Origin: Bicyclus anynana
Taxonomy: Eukaryota > Arthropoda > Insecta > Lepidoptera > Nymphalidae
Length of the DNA: 64,000 nucleotides
Direction: 5' to 3'
Assembly: GCF_947172395.1 (NCBI RefSeq)
Contig: NC_069083.1
Span: forward strand, 9,146,501 to 9,210,500
The translations under genes and the position numbers were made by a program. Below are positions 11,362 through 47,959 of the stretch, piece after piece. The notes beneath the pieces were generated by a model. That model made no database searches, was not told the origin of the DNA, and saw only the letters and a list, made by a program, of their open reading frames with translations. Numbering within the stretch: position 1 is the stretch's first letter; every line of letters begins with the position of its first letter.

Positions 11362-13615
11362 AAAAAAAAAACGAGATAGATTTCATCTTGTCTACCAGAC
11401 GGCATATATTCAACGACGTCTCTGTGATCAATAGGGTCAAAACCGGTAGTGATCACCGAATGGTAAGAGGCACGTTGAATATCAACTTACAGCTGGAACG
11501 GTACAAACTGGTGAAATCTACGCTCCGACCTATTTGTGCCCAAATCCAAAACCCCGAGAGCTTTCAACTGGAATTACAGAACCGCTTCGATTGCCTAGCA
11601 GATTGCGTTGATGTGGATGACCTAAACAACAGGCTTGTGGAAACTGTCCATACAGTTGGGTCTAAGTTTTTCAAAACCCACCGTACAAAAAGAACCAACA
11701 AGTTCTCGGACCACACACTCAAGCTCATGGAGGAGAGGCAAGAAATGAGATTGCAGTCTTCAACAGACGCGTCAAAGTACCGTCGGATTAATAGACAGAT
11801 CTCTAAATCGCAGACATGCGACTTGCGACGCTTCAATACCGAGCGTATCAAGGATACAATCGGAGCAATCGAGGCTCGAAAGTGTTCGCGAGAGATCTGT
11901 CTATTGGACGAAAACAATTGACGCGTTTGAAGACCGATCAGGGCAATGTCATTTCTTCTAAGCCCGAGATCTTGAGTGAGGTCGAGGAGTTCTATGGACA
12001 GTTATACACCTCTACCCAAAAGCCTGTTGACAGTTTGGCTAAAGACCCTAGAGCCAAATTGACCCGACACTATACCGAAGATATCCCGGACGTCAGCCTG
12101 TACGAGATTAGTATGGCTCTCAAACAACTTAAGAACAACAAAGCACCAGGTGATGACGGAATAACAGCAGAACTCCTGAAAGCGGGTGGAAAACCGATAC
12201 TTAAGGTCCTTCAGCGATTGTTCAATTCCGTCATTCACGAGGGCATAACACCCAAGGCATGGCACAGGAGCGTGGTGGTTCTGTTCTTCAAAAAAGGTGA
12301 CAATACCTTGCTGAAGAACTACAGACCCATCTCGTTGTTGAGACATGTCTACAAGTTGTTCTCGAGAGTCATTACGAATCGTCTCGCTCGTAGGTTTGAC
12401 GACTTCCAGCCTCCCGAACAAGCCGGTTTCCGAGCAGGCTTTAGTACCATAGACCACATTCATACGCTGCGGCAGGTTATACAGAAGACCGAAGAGTATA
12501 ACCAGCCACTTTGCTTAGCGTTTGTGGACTATGAGAAAGCCTTCGATTCGGTGGAGACTTGGGCTGTGCTAAGATCTTTGCAGAGATGCCGGATCGACTA
12601 CAGGTACATCCAAGTGTTGAAGTGTTTGTATGAAAGCGCCACTATGTCATTCCGTATACAGGATCAGACTACGAGACCAATCCAATTGCAGCGAGGAGTG
12701 CGACAGGGAGATGTGATCTCTCCGAAGCTATTTACCGCCGCTTTGGAAGACGTCTTTAAGCTTCTGGACTGGAACGGATTTGGCATCAACATCAATGGTG
12801 AGTACATCACTCAACTACGGTTTGCCGACGATGTGGTCATTATGGCAGAGACTCTGGATGACCTTAGTACCATGCTCAACGACCTCAGCAGAGTTTCTCA
12901 ACGTGTGGGCCTAAAAATGAACATGAGCAAGACGAAGATCATGTCTAATGCTCATGTAACGCTCCACCCAGTTATTGTTGAGGACTCTGCGCTCGAAATT
13001 GTAGACGAGTATATATACCTAGGACACACAGTCCAGTTAGGAAGGTCCAATTTCGAGAAAGAGGTAAATCGCCGAATCCAGCTCGGCTGGGCCGCGTTCG
13101 GAAAACTCCGCGACATCTTTTCGTCCGAAATTCCTCAGTGCCTGAAGACGAAAGTCTTCGAACAGTGCGTGTTGCCAGTGATGACATACGGATCCGAAAC
13201 CTGGTCGCTAACTATGGGCCTCATTAGAAGGCTCAAAGTCACTCAGCGGGCGATGGAGCGATCTATGCTTGGAGTTTCTCTGCGTGATCGAATCAGAAAT
13301 GAGGAGATCCGCAGACGAACCAAAGTCACCGACATAGCTTAGCGAGTCGCGAAGCTGAAGTGGCAATGGGCAGGCCACATAGTTCGAAGAGCCGATGGAC
13401 GTTGGGGTCCCAAGGTGTTGGAATGGCGACCCCGCACCGGAAAGCGCAGTGTTGGTCGACCCCCCACTAGGTGGACAGAGGACATCAAGCGGATTGCAGG
13501 AAACCGCTGGATGCTGGCGGCTCGAGATCGTTATGCTTGGAGGTCCATGCAAGAGGCCTATGTCCAGCAGTGGACGTCCATCGGCTGAAAATGATGAAAT
13601 TGATGATGAGATGAT
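11362..13615 (+). mobile_element. RTE-type non-LTR retrotransposon, 5'-truncated and inactivated
   Basis: Translation begins inside an apurinic endonuclease domain (the NEIDFIL strand, then GSDHR at about 11447). It continues through a reverse transcriptase (KAPGDDGITAELLK, LLKNYRPISLL, GFRAGFSTIDHI, FVDYEKAFDSVE, RGVRQGDVISPKLF, FADDVVIMAE) and a C-terminal domain ending QQWTSIG with TGA at 13586-13588. The 5' end is truncated near 11362. A frameshift lies around 11860-11880 and a TAG at 13340-13342 interrupts the C-terminal domain, so this copy cannot encode an intact protein. The 3' tail is an irregular TGATGA repeat, as usual for RTE elements. It lies upstream of the visible CMIP exons, on the same strand. 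Confidence 0.88.
11388..13342 (+). pseudogene. RTE endonuclease/reverse transcriptase pseudogene
   Basis: Two overlapping frames, 11388-11921 and 11816-13342, together carry the linker and RT. The active-site box is FADD, within the accepted Y/F-A-D-D variation. The reading continues beyond the TAG at 13340 to the TGA at 13586, showing the TAG is a point nonsense change. A single-base indel near 11870 is the other lesion. Confidence 0.85.
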
Positions 13616-13699
13616 AACAAGAAGGAAAATACGATGTAATGACACAATGTTGGAATGGTACACCCAGATACGTAATAGGCCCGCTGGTTTTAAGTGACG

Positions 13700-13802
13700 A
13701 TCAAGTGATGCCTACTTGGAAGAGGCACTTTACCCATACCTCTGACGGTTTCTACGCGGCATCGTACCGGAACGCTAAATAGCTTTGCGGTATATCTTTA
13801 CC
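13700..13802 (-). mobile_element. SINE family 2 fragment
   Basis: It contains GCATCGTACCGGAACGC and CTAAATAGCTTTGCGG in reverse orientation, following the RTE element. Confidence 0.65.
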
Positions 13803-14592
13803 TATCTACGCCTATCATCATACTAGACCTAAGTCAATTTAGAAAATCTAAAATTCTAAACTGAACCGAGCTGATAATCGAACCTGTGAAATGTTAGAAC
13901 CATTACCAACAGAAAGGTCATTCATCTGGTTACTATAAGTGACCTTTTCTGGTATACGCTATAAATAAAACATCATTACTCTCGGTCTTAAAACAGACTA
14001 ACAGTACCATTATTTTTCTATTAAAATAACTGGATGATGAATGTTAGCTTGAAGTACAAGGTCATTGCTGACGTCAAACACATTTTGTTCGCGTGTTGTA
14101 AGTAAACGCTTAAAATGTCAATTTAATTTCGGATATACAGGTAAACGCCACGCCTAGCTTGTTATTAGACCACTAATCAACTAATTATTATCGAGTATCG
14201 ACCTTACTTCACCACTTGATGAAATTAATTACTTAATATAAATCTATTGAAACATCAATCGAATGTATTGGTAGTCTTTTCAAATCCTAGAGTTACAGTG
14301 TGCTTAGACCACTTTTTAATGGTCTAAGGCTTACACGGTTAAATTATTATAGGTATTGCAATATAGGAACCTATCTGTAGGGAAATTGGTCTATTTGCAC
14401 GTATTGCAAGACATCCATTCGGTTGGGACGTTTTAGACAATTTTCTTAATGTATCTTTCGGCTGTATTGATGTCTGATGTCTCCCCTATAACGGATTAAC
14501 CGGCGGGTGGAAGGGGCGGACCACCCCAGGCCTCGTATCTTTTTAGATATTGTACAGATACCTCAGTTTAATATAATTGATATTATCGGCCC
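13803..14592. other. AT-rich spacer, nothing recognised
   Basis: No open frame or repeat structure that I can support. The same holds for 10737-11361 and 15066-15651. Confidence 0.5.
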
Positions 14593-15065
14593 TACTGAGA
14601 ATTGCCATGATTTTTTCAGAAAAATATAGTAATTTTCAGATTTAGCTATAAAAAAATATATTACGCTTAAATAAAGTATATATAGTATTTCATGGAATAA
14701 GCAAAAAGTTAACATTTATTTTTAAAAAACAGTACTTTTTTGCTCTTGTTGCATTTTTCAAGATTCATTTGTCATATGCTTTTTCACATCTGATTATTAA
14801 ATTTTTGAAAACCAAATGCTTTTTAAAATTTTATTTGTTAAATGTTTGAAACTCAGGAAGATGGACAAGATCAGATAGACTAGACGCTATTGCATCTGTC
14901 GCTAATGTCCATAAAGATTTTAAATTAAAATTTTATTTGTTAGATATCAGTGTTGAAAATATAGTATTTTTGCGTACTACGTATTTCTTCAACAGTATAT
15001 TGTACGCAGACCCCAAATATAGTACAATACTGTACTGTATATTATAGTACGATTGGCAACCCTAG
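14593..15065. mobile_element. Second copy of the AGGGTTGCCA element
   Basis: The right end is TTGGCAACCCTAG and the left end is a degraded GAATTGCCATG. It shares GTTGAAAATATAGTATTTTT and CGCTATTGCATCTGTCG (reverse complements at about 26430-26530) with the other copy. It lacks the nested repeat. Confidence 0.65.
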
Positions 15066-15651
15066 CTGGCAACCCTAGCCCTACTGACAGTAAATTAGGT
15101 ATTAAAGGTGGTTATCTTTTATTGTGCTGGGCTGGGGAATAGGGGTTTGTTTACTTTATTCTTTTATGATTGTTATATTTTACTGATGACCCTGAACTAT
15201 GCAATTTTCTCAATCTAACCAATTCGAATTTGTAATACTGCCATTTTCCACACCTGAGCCTTATCAGTAAATCAGCATTTGATAAAGCTTTCTAGTGCAT
15301 GCCTATACATTATATCGTTTTCGTATTTACATTATAAATAATACAATATTTGCAATAATTTAATAATAGATGTATAGATATAACGGTTAATATTTTATTA
15401 AGTATTTATCATATTACAAATAAATAAAATATAAGAATAAAATAAAATAAAATAAAAGGCAATTATTCCTTTAAGTTTCGGCTAATCTCTGAATAGACTA
15501 GACCGATTTTGACAGAACTTTCACTGACAGATAACTCATGTTAGAACGAGTAACATAGGCTATATTTTATCCTAATATTCCCACGGGATCAGGAACTACG
15601 CAAGTGTAACCACGGAGTGTCCGCTAGTTAATTTTATGATTTTCATTTTAT

Positions 15652-15930
15652 TTTGACTGCCTCATTGTTCTCGTGGTCAGCTGGTTCAGCTTTGGACAAT
15701 GAGGTCCAGGGTTCGAATCCCGGGTCAGGCCAACAAAAAAAAATAGGGTAATTGGATTATTCTCACAAGAAATAATAGCAGCCTGGAGTTGGGAAGTTGG
15801 CGGTGTTAGCACACCCCCGTGCCTCGGAGAGCACGTAAAGCCGTCGGTCCTGCGCCTTATCTCTCACCGCTCATATCGGTTTGCCGTCCCATCGGATTTC
15901 CAGAGTGAGGAAAGAGAGAGTTCACCTGTA
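15652..15930 (+). mobile_element. tRNA-derived SINE, family 5
   Basis: A head with CGTGGTCAGCTGGTTCAGC and B box GGTTCGAATCCCGGG (about 15710) is followed by an A-run, GTTGGGAAGTTGGCGGTG and CGTAAAGCCGTCGGTCC. Related pieces occur at about 35340-35440 and 61438-61500. Confidence 0.8.
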
Positions 15931-16984
15931 CTTACGCAAACACTTGTGCACTATAATATCTCCTACGTACATGGTTAATCTAACCATGAGAATAGCCGCC
16001 GTTAGCGAAAAATCGGTCAGGAGCATATTATTATTATTAATTTTATTTTCTCTCCATGAATATGACAGTCATGGTGACAGCTATTCAAAAATGTACCGTT
16101 CGTTCAATCAACCTAATAATTAATCCTACCGCGTATCGTATCATGATCGTATCTTAAAATAATATTAATTTCATTTCTAAGTATTATCAACGTCATTGGA
16201 AAATCCGTTTGACTTTTCCTTTATAACTAACTGTACGCTGTTTACATAAGCGAGCTGCTGATAAATTTTATTTAGTAAAAAAAGGTTTTTCCCGTTCGTA
16301 TCTACGAAACCTTTAGTGCACAAAATGATAAATTAACATAAATGTATACAATTATATATTATACATATTATAAAACAAAGTCCTCTGTTCTGTCTTCTGT
16401 CTGTCTGTTCGCGATAGATTAAAAAACTACTGAACGGTTTCTCATGCGGTTTTTACCAATAGATAGAAAAAATTTGAGAAAGGTTTAGGTGTAAAAATTT
16501 AGAAAAAATTGTTGTAAATTGTTTTAAATATTACGATTAGTGTTAAAAAAGTCAGGCCGCTTTCAGAATAGAATTGAGAACCTCCTCCTTTTTTGAAGTC
16601 GGTTAAAACGTTCTCTACGATAAGGAAACCATACTAACTACGAGTATACATTCAAATGCGTAAAAAGTGAATTAATTGTTTTTATTTTCGAGTAAAGCAT
16701 TACATAAGTTACTTATACTCGTATCCCGATATCCCAATATTCCACAAGAACAGAATATACGCGAGTGAAACCGCGTGGCACAGCAAGTGGCATGCACTTC
16801 ATAGATACTAAAATACACTGCCTATGCCCAATGGCGTAGTTACCCAGAGGCTAGGCGGTGCAATGCCCCGGGGCACCCAAGCTCAGGGGACCCTCGAATC
16901 CTTACCAGAAAATCGCGATCGAACTGTACATAGAAAATTTCGAGAACGAAAAAGAGCTGATAATAAATTAACGTAGTCTAATGC
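15931..16984. other. AT-rich spacer before CMIP exon 1
   Basis: It carries the reverse AACCTCCTCCTTTTTTGAAG motif (about 16578) and a hAT-type or related end near 16830-16910 (CAATGGCGTAG, GCAATGCCCCGGGGCACCC). The latter is shared with 48060-48110. No CMIP coding exon identified. Confidence 0.5.
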
Positions 16985-17108
16985 GACGAAGGAATCGTGA
17001 GGAAACCTGCATACCCGAGAATTTTTTTAATTCTCTACGTGTGTGAAGTCTGCCAATCTGCATTGGGCTAGCATGAAATCCTATTCTGAATATGATGCTT
17101 ATGATGAG
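16985..17108 (+). mobile_element. SINE family 1 fragment immediately before CMIP exon 1
   Basis: GGAATCGTGAGGAAACCTGC through CTGCCAATCTGCATTGGG to an ATGATGCTTATGATGA tail. It ends less than 40 bp before the acceptor at 17146, so it supplies part of the intron 3' end. Confidence 0.78.
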
Positions 17109-17146
17109 ATTCAGTTGTATTAAATATATGTCTGTTTTGTCGACAG

Positions 17147-40979
<23,833 letters not shown>

Positions 40980-43505
40980 CGGTGGGCTTCGGCACGGCGT
41001 CCTTCATCGTATTCCAATGCCACTATTTAATATCTGCTAATTATAGATCTCATATCTTTCAATGGAAGTTGCAGGGAAGAATTCCTAATTATTATTATTA
41101 TTATTTTATTAAATAACACTAGTCGTATTAGTTGCGATCGTTTACGACTGTAGAGGGTTAAATGAGATGTCCCACACTCCATACATTGTTTGCCCTTGAC
41201 AAAGAAAGTTAATGCGTCACAACGATACTCTTACGTGTTGATTGTAATGTCTCGATTAATTATTAATTTTATTTTTGATCATAGCGAGGTTCAGTATCAT
41301 AACATCTCACATAATACCTATCTAGAAGGTAAAAATTATATAATTTTAAAACCCCGCAAATCCGAGATTTATGTTTTCTTAATACCTTTCAATATAAAAA
41401 TTGAAAGGTTTACACACATTATTATATTATTGGGTCTCTTGGTATTTTTAATTTCACTGGCAATTTTACCACATCTCCGTTAAAACTTAACAAAAAAAAA
41501 AAAAAAAATTAAAAACTAATAGTTGGAAGTTTTAAAACTTATTGATGCTATTCTCTAGTTATTCAATCCATTAAAATTATGTGGGACCACTCAACTATCG
41601 CCTATATAAAAAATAATTCAAACAAATTCATGCAATACCGACTATATTCAAAGCAAAACAGACTTCCCGGAATAGATTGACTATAGCTACACTTGTTTGT
41701 TTTTGTCATCGACTCCTTCTCGTCATTCAGTAAATTAGGTAATTGTTTTGAAAACGTTAAATTGCAACATTAAATACTTTGCAACGATTTTTTAATTACA
41801 CGGAAGAAACGGCCACAAATACTGACGATTATTGCCAACATAATGCAATTTTAAGTGCATCAAAAGTTTTTTCTTGTTTCTCTCGTTCTCCTTACACGAG
41901 ACAAAAACATTTTTTTAACAATGTAATTGAAAGTTTAAACCAAGAACTGTAACTACTAGCCAAAATAAATTTACTAAACAGTTGTGTTTTTTATATACTT
42001 ACCAATTATTTACAATACAGTTCAAGTTTAAAACCTATGCAACTGAGGAACGTTTTGCAGTGCTTTTACCTCATTTGTAATTTTTGCCCATACACCTATG
42101 ATGTTGTGCTTACAAATCAATTTATATTCTATTCTATTTTACATTATACCGAGCAATACAATATCATTAGTTTTTTGATTAAAAACAGCTAGATCTGGTA
42201 CCGCGATTATTGAAACCCTCTCAGTCTTACATAAACTTCATTTGTCTTTTGTAGATAGTTTTCATTACCCGATTGCAAGGGTTAAGTTATTTTAGTTTCT
42301 AGTAAAGCAATACCAATAATTATAATTTTCTATCTAAGTCATTTCCACTATACCTGTAAACATTTTGATTTTTTAATCTAGGCAATGTATGGATCGAAGG
42401 CATGCATTTGGCATTTTGATTTTTGGTTTTCCGATATGGGTAACTATAATAAATTTAAAGTAGGTACAGGACATTAGCAATAAACCCTTACTACATAAAT
42501 ACACACTGTTATCTTTGCGTACAATATCTACAATTGTTTCTGGCATTTAATTCACTGAAAGCCTTATCGTAAGATAGATAACTAGGTATCTAAATTAATA
42601 TTTATTAATACAAGTTGTCACTATCTGTTTATAATAAATAATTAATTCATTGTCCTTGTATGATGTACTTTCCTACCTTCTTACATTCTTAAGTAAAAAT
42701 ATTGTAGATAATATAATAAAATATTGTACCTACCCCCCCACCTTTAATATAAGGTAAATGCTTGCTTGATTACGAAGATGGGAATATTCTAAAATGTCTG
42801 AATATTTACTAAACCCGCGACTTAATGAGTTGCAAAACTGACGTAGCAATATGAGGGGTACACAGTTCGAAGACTAGATGGACGTTGGGGTCCTAGAAAA
42901 GCGACCCCGCACCGGAAAGCGCACTGTTGGTCGTTCCTTCTAGGTGGACTGACGTCATTATCTAAATAGTCGCAGAGGCTCGGAACCGACAAACATAGGG
43001 GGGCCGTGCCCACCTTAGAATAGGCCTGTGCCCGCCCTAGGATTCTGGGCTATCGGTATGCAATTTTATTATGATACTAATCTTAGATACGCCAATCCCA
43101 ACAAATGATCTACGAGTATATCCAGCAGTCGACGTGCGTATGACTAAACCCGCCAAAATATTTTTCTAAACATGCCTGAAGTTAATAAAAATTACACCTT
43201 GAAAAAATTTGTAACAGCAAAAACGATTGCCTGGTATATTGAAGTGATAACTTCTAACAGGAAGGTAAAAAACTATCCCCATTTTCGTAACAACCCCAGC
43301 ATCTTAATTTGTAAATTCTTTGTTAATTTATATAAGATTGTCTGTATTTTTAAAAGGTAATTTAGAAAATGTGACACCAAACTTTCTCTAACGGTCGTAA
43401 CTTTAATATGTCTACTACGCTTAATTTTTTAGTATTATATTGTATTTATTATTATAGACTAAGAGCCAATGAACCCCAGACCTTCATCATTTTATAAAAG
43501 CTGTT
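40980..43505. other. CMIP 3' UTR and downstream flank
   Basis: AT-rich sequence following the CMIP stop. Candidate AATAAA signals occur at 41964 and 42633, but the true polyadenylation site cannot be chosen by eye. It contains the motif shared with 57885-57930 and an RTE fragment at 42860. A 97-residue open frame at 41190-41483 looks like chance. Confidence 0.5.
42860..42965 (+). mobile_element. RTE LINE 3' fragment, short
   Basis: It reads GTTCGAAGACTAGATGGACG, then GACCCCGCACCGGAAAGCGC, homologous to 13381-13450 of the longer element on the same strand. It is short and internally deleted, in the CMIP-GOLPH3 intergenic region. Confidence 0.7.
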
Positions 43506-43892
43506 AGTTCATGCTCCTAGCATAAGTATTGGACCGCGGTGGCTTTGTGAGGTAGCAGGTTTTAAGGATCTAGACCCTCAACCGTCTAAGTATAAAGTGT
43601 AAATTTTCGTGTTTTCCTCGGCATAATGTGAGAAATTATATTCCAAGTCGCCAGACAACCCTTCGAAAAACGCTATTTAATTTAAAACTTCAAGGGTGTA
43701 TAGCGAAGGGTTGCCATGAAACCAAGTGTCTGGCGAATTGGGATGTCATTTCTCATAATATGCCGATAAAAATATACTTTATACTTAGGCGGTTGAGGGT
43801 TGAGGTTCCTTGAAATCTGCTATCTCCCAAAGCCACTACGGTCCAAACTCCATAGTTGGCGGTACTTATCTATAGTAGGAGCATGAGCTGAC
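43506..43892. mobile_element. MITE with long imperfect inverted repeats
   Basis: Left GTTCATGCTCCTAGCATAAG and GTGGCTTTGTGAGGTAGCAG pair with right TGCTATCTCCCAAAGCCAC and ATAGTAGGAGCATGAGC. The arms are over 100 bp with indels. A related piece (GGTGGCTTTAGAAGGCAGCA) lies at about 22395-22430. Confidence 0.75.
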
Positions 43893-45293
43893 AAACTTTC
43901 AGCTTTTCTAAATGACGAAGGTCTGGCAGTCGTTGGCTCTCCGTCTATTAGCGTCGAGGTAAAGTATAAGGAAAGATGGGGCTGTGAGAACGTTGCGCGA
44001 TGCGTTGCGTTTGTTGAGTGACTGCCGATCGTGTGTTCAGTGTGCAAGTAACTTAGATATAATTAATTATATTAATAATGCATTGTTTACACGAGCTTTG
44101 TACTTGTCACTTTATATATTGTGTTAGTCTAAGAGCCGGCATTGGAAATGTATACCCTCATCTGTTACTCATTAGTGATAAAAAATAAAAATAACGTTCA
44201 CAGTGACACATTGCAAAGAGGTTACCTAGTTAAATTGCGGGTAAATGCATTTTTCATACAAAATCTAGGAAGCCATTAACTAACTCAGATGCAACCTAAT
44301 ACATTAATAAAATAAAATGAGCTTTCATTTTATTAATGTAGAACGATCAAAAGTAGTTCTCAATACTTCTTTGACTTTTTACACACAAAATGTTTATATT
44401 CTATTCTACTTATTCTATGTTCTGCTCAAACAAAATGGCGCGTCTGTAATGACAAGTAAAAGCTCGTGTAAACTCTGCTCACTACAAGGTAACCATTATA
44501 GCAAGTTAATACTACTTAAATCACATAATTATAGACCTCTTATTCACTATTGAAACAAAGAAACGTTACGATCTAAAAGTTGTCGTTTCAATTCAAGTCG
44601 TAAACAACACGACTGATTTCAGACAGTTTCTAAATAGATATAGATTATTAATAATATACGAATTAAAAATGGTCGATACATAAATTGTTTACCAGCGGAT
44701 TTTTGATTGTACCTACTCTGATATAGATTGTTTTTGAACGATCTCACAAATATACCTAAGTGAAGTTCTTTAATCTTACAAAAATAACTCCACAGTAAAA
44801 CCACATTAATAAGATACAATTACTATCGTTTTTTAGGGTTCCGAACGTACGTAGTATTTAACATATAATTAAAAACAAAAACGAACTAGGCAGGATCTTA
44901 ACGATCAGAAACAAGCCATTTTCTACATTACCCTTTGCCTGAATCCTTCGTTTTAGTCAAATGTCTGATATTGCCAAAATCAAATCACGTTATTCTCTAA
45001 TTTTAGTTTATATAGGAGACCGACCATTTTGGGTTCAGCATGTCATGCATAAGCTCTTTCCAAATCCATGGTTTCCTGAGATTTTCGAAAAACCAATGGT
45101 TATGATGGTATGAATGTTGGTTACTCTTTCACGCCACGATAACCTACTAAACCGAATTAAAAACCGGAACGCTAAATCACTTGGCGGTAGGTACGTCGGT
45201 TTTTATTGAAATCGTGAATTTTATTATGTAGATACTTGCTCATATTTTGATTAATATATAACCGTCAATCAAACTGAAATGATACCAATTTTA

Positions 45294-45591
45294 GAGTGCT
45301 TTTCCACCAGAGATGTGCTATGCAGCTATGCTGCGAAGACGTGAAATTTACGCTATGAAAATATGTGACCGTTTCCACCAATACTAAGCTATGTAGCGCG
45401 AGAAAGATGCGCAGCTCGAGCTACGAGTATGCGATGCTCATAGCAGGCCACACGCATCCTTCCATATAAATAACATAGTTGAATCAGTTTCCACCAGTGC
45501 TAAGCTATGTGCACCAATGAATACGTTTGGTGGATATCAAACGCATCCATAGCAACGTAGCGTATAGCACATGTATGGTGGAAAAGCACCC
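45294..45591. mobile_element. PIF/Harbinger-type MITE with TTA duplication
   Basis: The left end GAGTGCTTTTCCACCA and right end TGGTGGAAAAGCACCC are inverted. TTA flanks both sides (45291-45293 and 45592-45594). A 3-bp TTA duplication with G-rich ends fits the PIF/Harbinger superfamily. The interior repeats TTTCCACCA and AGCTATGT motifs. No transposase. Confidence 0.8.
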
Positions 45592-45853
45592 TTAAACTAA
45601 TATTATAACGGTTCAATATTTAAACTTGGGCCCGGCAATGTATGAAAAATGGTTGGTCTTATTATTCTGTTTCAATAATGCAACAATTTTACATTATAGA
45701 CTGATTTTATATCTTAAAATGTTTGGCTATGTTGGATCTTTTATATTTTATATCACGTTACATAACACAGACCTGCATTTTAGATTTTATTTTGAAATCT
45801 CCGGAATTTATAGGTAAATATTATCGTGGTTCTAATAAAATTGTACTATAGTG

Positions 45854-46076
45854 GAAGATTCGAATAAGAAACGACCTTCACCCATCTGTTTAATGGATGA
45901 AGTGTTTTATAAAATCTCCTGGTCAAACTATCATTAATGATAGTTAATAATAGTTTTAATAGTGGAGGTTTTTAGGCAACCTACTTGCAATATAACTTTT
46001 AACGTACTTAATTTGATATAAAACACTTTTCATCCGTTAAACAGATAGGTGAAGGTCGTTTCTAATACGGATCTTC
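45854..46076. mobile_element. MITE with about 60-bp inverted repeats
   Basis: The left arm AGAAACGACCTTCACCCATC pairs with the right arm around GATAGGTGAAGGTCGTTTCT. Both continue through the TGGATGAAGTGTTTTATA and ATATAAAACACTTTTCATCC segments. The loop is AT-rich. Confidence 0.77.
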
Positions 46077-46361
46077 ATATAGATCTTGCAGAGGAAAATT
46101 TAAAATACTTATTAAGTCTGTGTGGAAAGTTAGATTAATCGTAGGTATACTGTTGTTTTAAAATTATGGTCATTGATAAAGAGGGTTAAGACTTACAAAT
46201 TTTTAATAAAATTAATTAAAATAATTAATCTCGTTTTTTTTTCATTATTTATTTCAATCTCATCGTTTTGCATTGTCCGACTCACAGACTAACCTAGTCT
46301 CCACTAACGCCTCAAACAGTATGGGTAAGTATGTAAGTATACCTTAAAATAATTTACTGTC

Positions 46362-46708
46362 GCAATTATTAGAAATGCGAAAGTAAGTCTGTCTGTCTGT
46401 CACCTTTTCACGGCTAAACGTCTGAACCGATCAAGACGAATTTTGGTATAATGGTAAATGGGACCTTGGAGCAAAAAATATGACCCTTAATTAAAAATAG
46501 AAAGCAATGAAATAGGGGTTGAAAGATTGTATGGAATCTTTCATTGTTAGAGTAACAGTTTTAAAAATTTGTTCATAAATCATAAAAAATACGAAATATA
46601 ATGTGATTCGAGAATTTTTAAAATACAATCCTTAAAGTGGTGAAATAAGAGTTTATATTATTTCGAACGAACGAACGAAATACGAACGAAGACGCTGGCG
46701 TCCGCTAG
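46362..46708 (+). mobile_element. Helitron-like element, family B
   Basis: It starts near AATTATTAGAAATGCGAAAG and ends GCTGGCGTCCGCTAG. The interior has GGGACCTTGGAGCAAAAAAT and GGGGTTGAAAGATTGTATGG, shared with 24744-25024. A GAAC repeat near 46665 replaces part of the hairpin. Confidence 0.7.
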
Positions 46709-47072
46709 TATAGAAATATTAAATAATAGCACAACAATATGTAAGGAATATTATATTTTAATAATTTTCAATAGTGTGTACATAATTATCTTAATATTAA
46801 CTTTATACATTTATTATCAGCATCACTATCGATTTTAAATTATAATCATTTATAAATATTAATTAAATTACCCCACAAAAGATTGGTTTACAATAATGCT
46901 GATGACATTGATCTACAAAAACTTATAATAACAAACATACTGATTAAGTTTTCGACCTAGAGACAACAAGAAAACAGCTTTTTGGCATGTACATCGACTA
47001 ATGTTTTTAAAAAAAATGCTATTTTATTGACAGACTACTAAAAAGGAGAAAGTTCATGTTTAGATGCATATA

Positions 47073-47325
47073 TCTATACTAATATTATAATTGCTAAAGT
47101 AGATCTGTCTGTCTGTTACCTTTAGTACTTTTTGACCTTAAAATAAAAATAGGAGTGAAAAGTGCTTAATTTTTAGTTACAGTTTTAAAAATTTGTTCAT
47201 AAATCATAAAAAATATGAAATATAATGTGATTCAAGAATTTTTAAAGTTCAACATTTAAAGTGATGAAATAGGGATTGAAAGTTTACATTGATTTCCACG
47301 CGGACGAAGTCGCGGGCGTCCGCTA
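47073..47325 (+). mobile_element. Helitron-like element, family B, ending CTAA
   Basis: It starts TCTATACTAATATTATAATT and ends GAAGTCGCGGGCGTCCGCTAA. The complete hairpin CGCGGACGAAGTCGCGGGCG is retained. CTAA still satisfies the CTRR rule. Confidence 0.75.
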
Positions 47326-47959
47326 ATGTCACATAGAAACAAATACGAATATTGAAGCGAAGCTTCTATACGGTTGAATTAATAATATAAGAGCTTCCTA
47401 TGAAAGCTCAGTTATTAATATACTCATACCTACCTAATACCTAAACCTATATACATTTAAAATAATATTTGTAAATACTTACTACCAATTTGTAGCTTAA
47501 TGATTTTATTTATATAGCTGATTTTACTCATGATTGGATAATAGTTTATTTCCTAAGCTTACCGATATAGATTTTTTTGTAGCTAGTGACATGTACCTAC
47601 CTAACTTGAAATTATAGTTCTGGTTATAATTAACATTTTCGTATTATACCTACAGAAAAATAGGTACTAGCAATACACATGTTTACAGAATAATGTAAGC
47701 ATTTGCAATATTTTGATAGGGTATAATTTTAAACCTACTATATATTTGATCTTACACGTTTTACACACATTAAAAAATTGTTCTCTCTTGTCTCTAGCAC
47801 GATATGACGGAAATATATTTTTTTATTTAAATCATTATTTGTTTAATCTATACTACCTACATAGAATTTCCAAGAACAAAATCATTTAGCTTAACAATTT
47901 ACGTGAAACTTCTAGTTATAAGTCGCTTACTTACAGCATAATTTTATTAAATTTTTTAC

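Noticed and set aside
41190..41483. 97-residue open frame after the CMIP stop
   Set aside because: Low-complexity, Ile/Leu-rich composition expected from AT-rich DNA, no domain, and it lies in the presumed 3' UTR.
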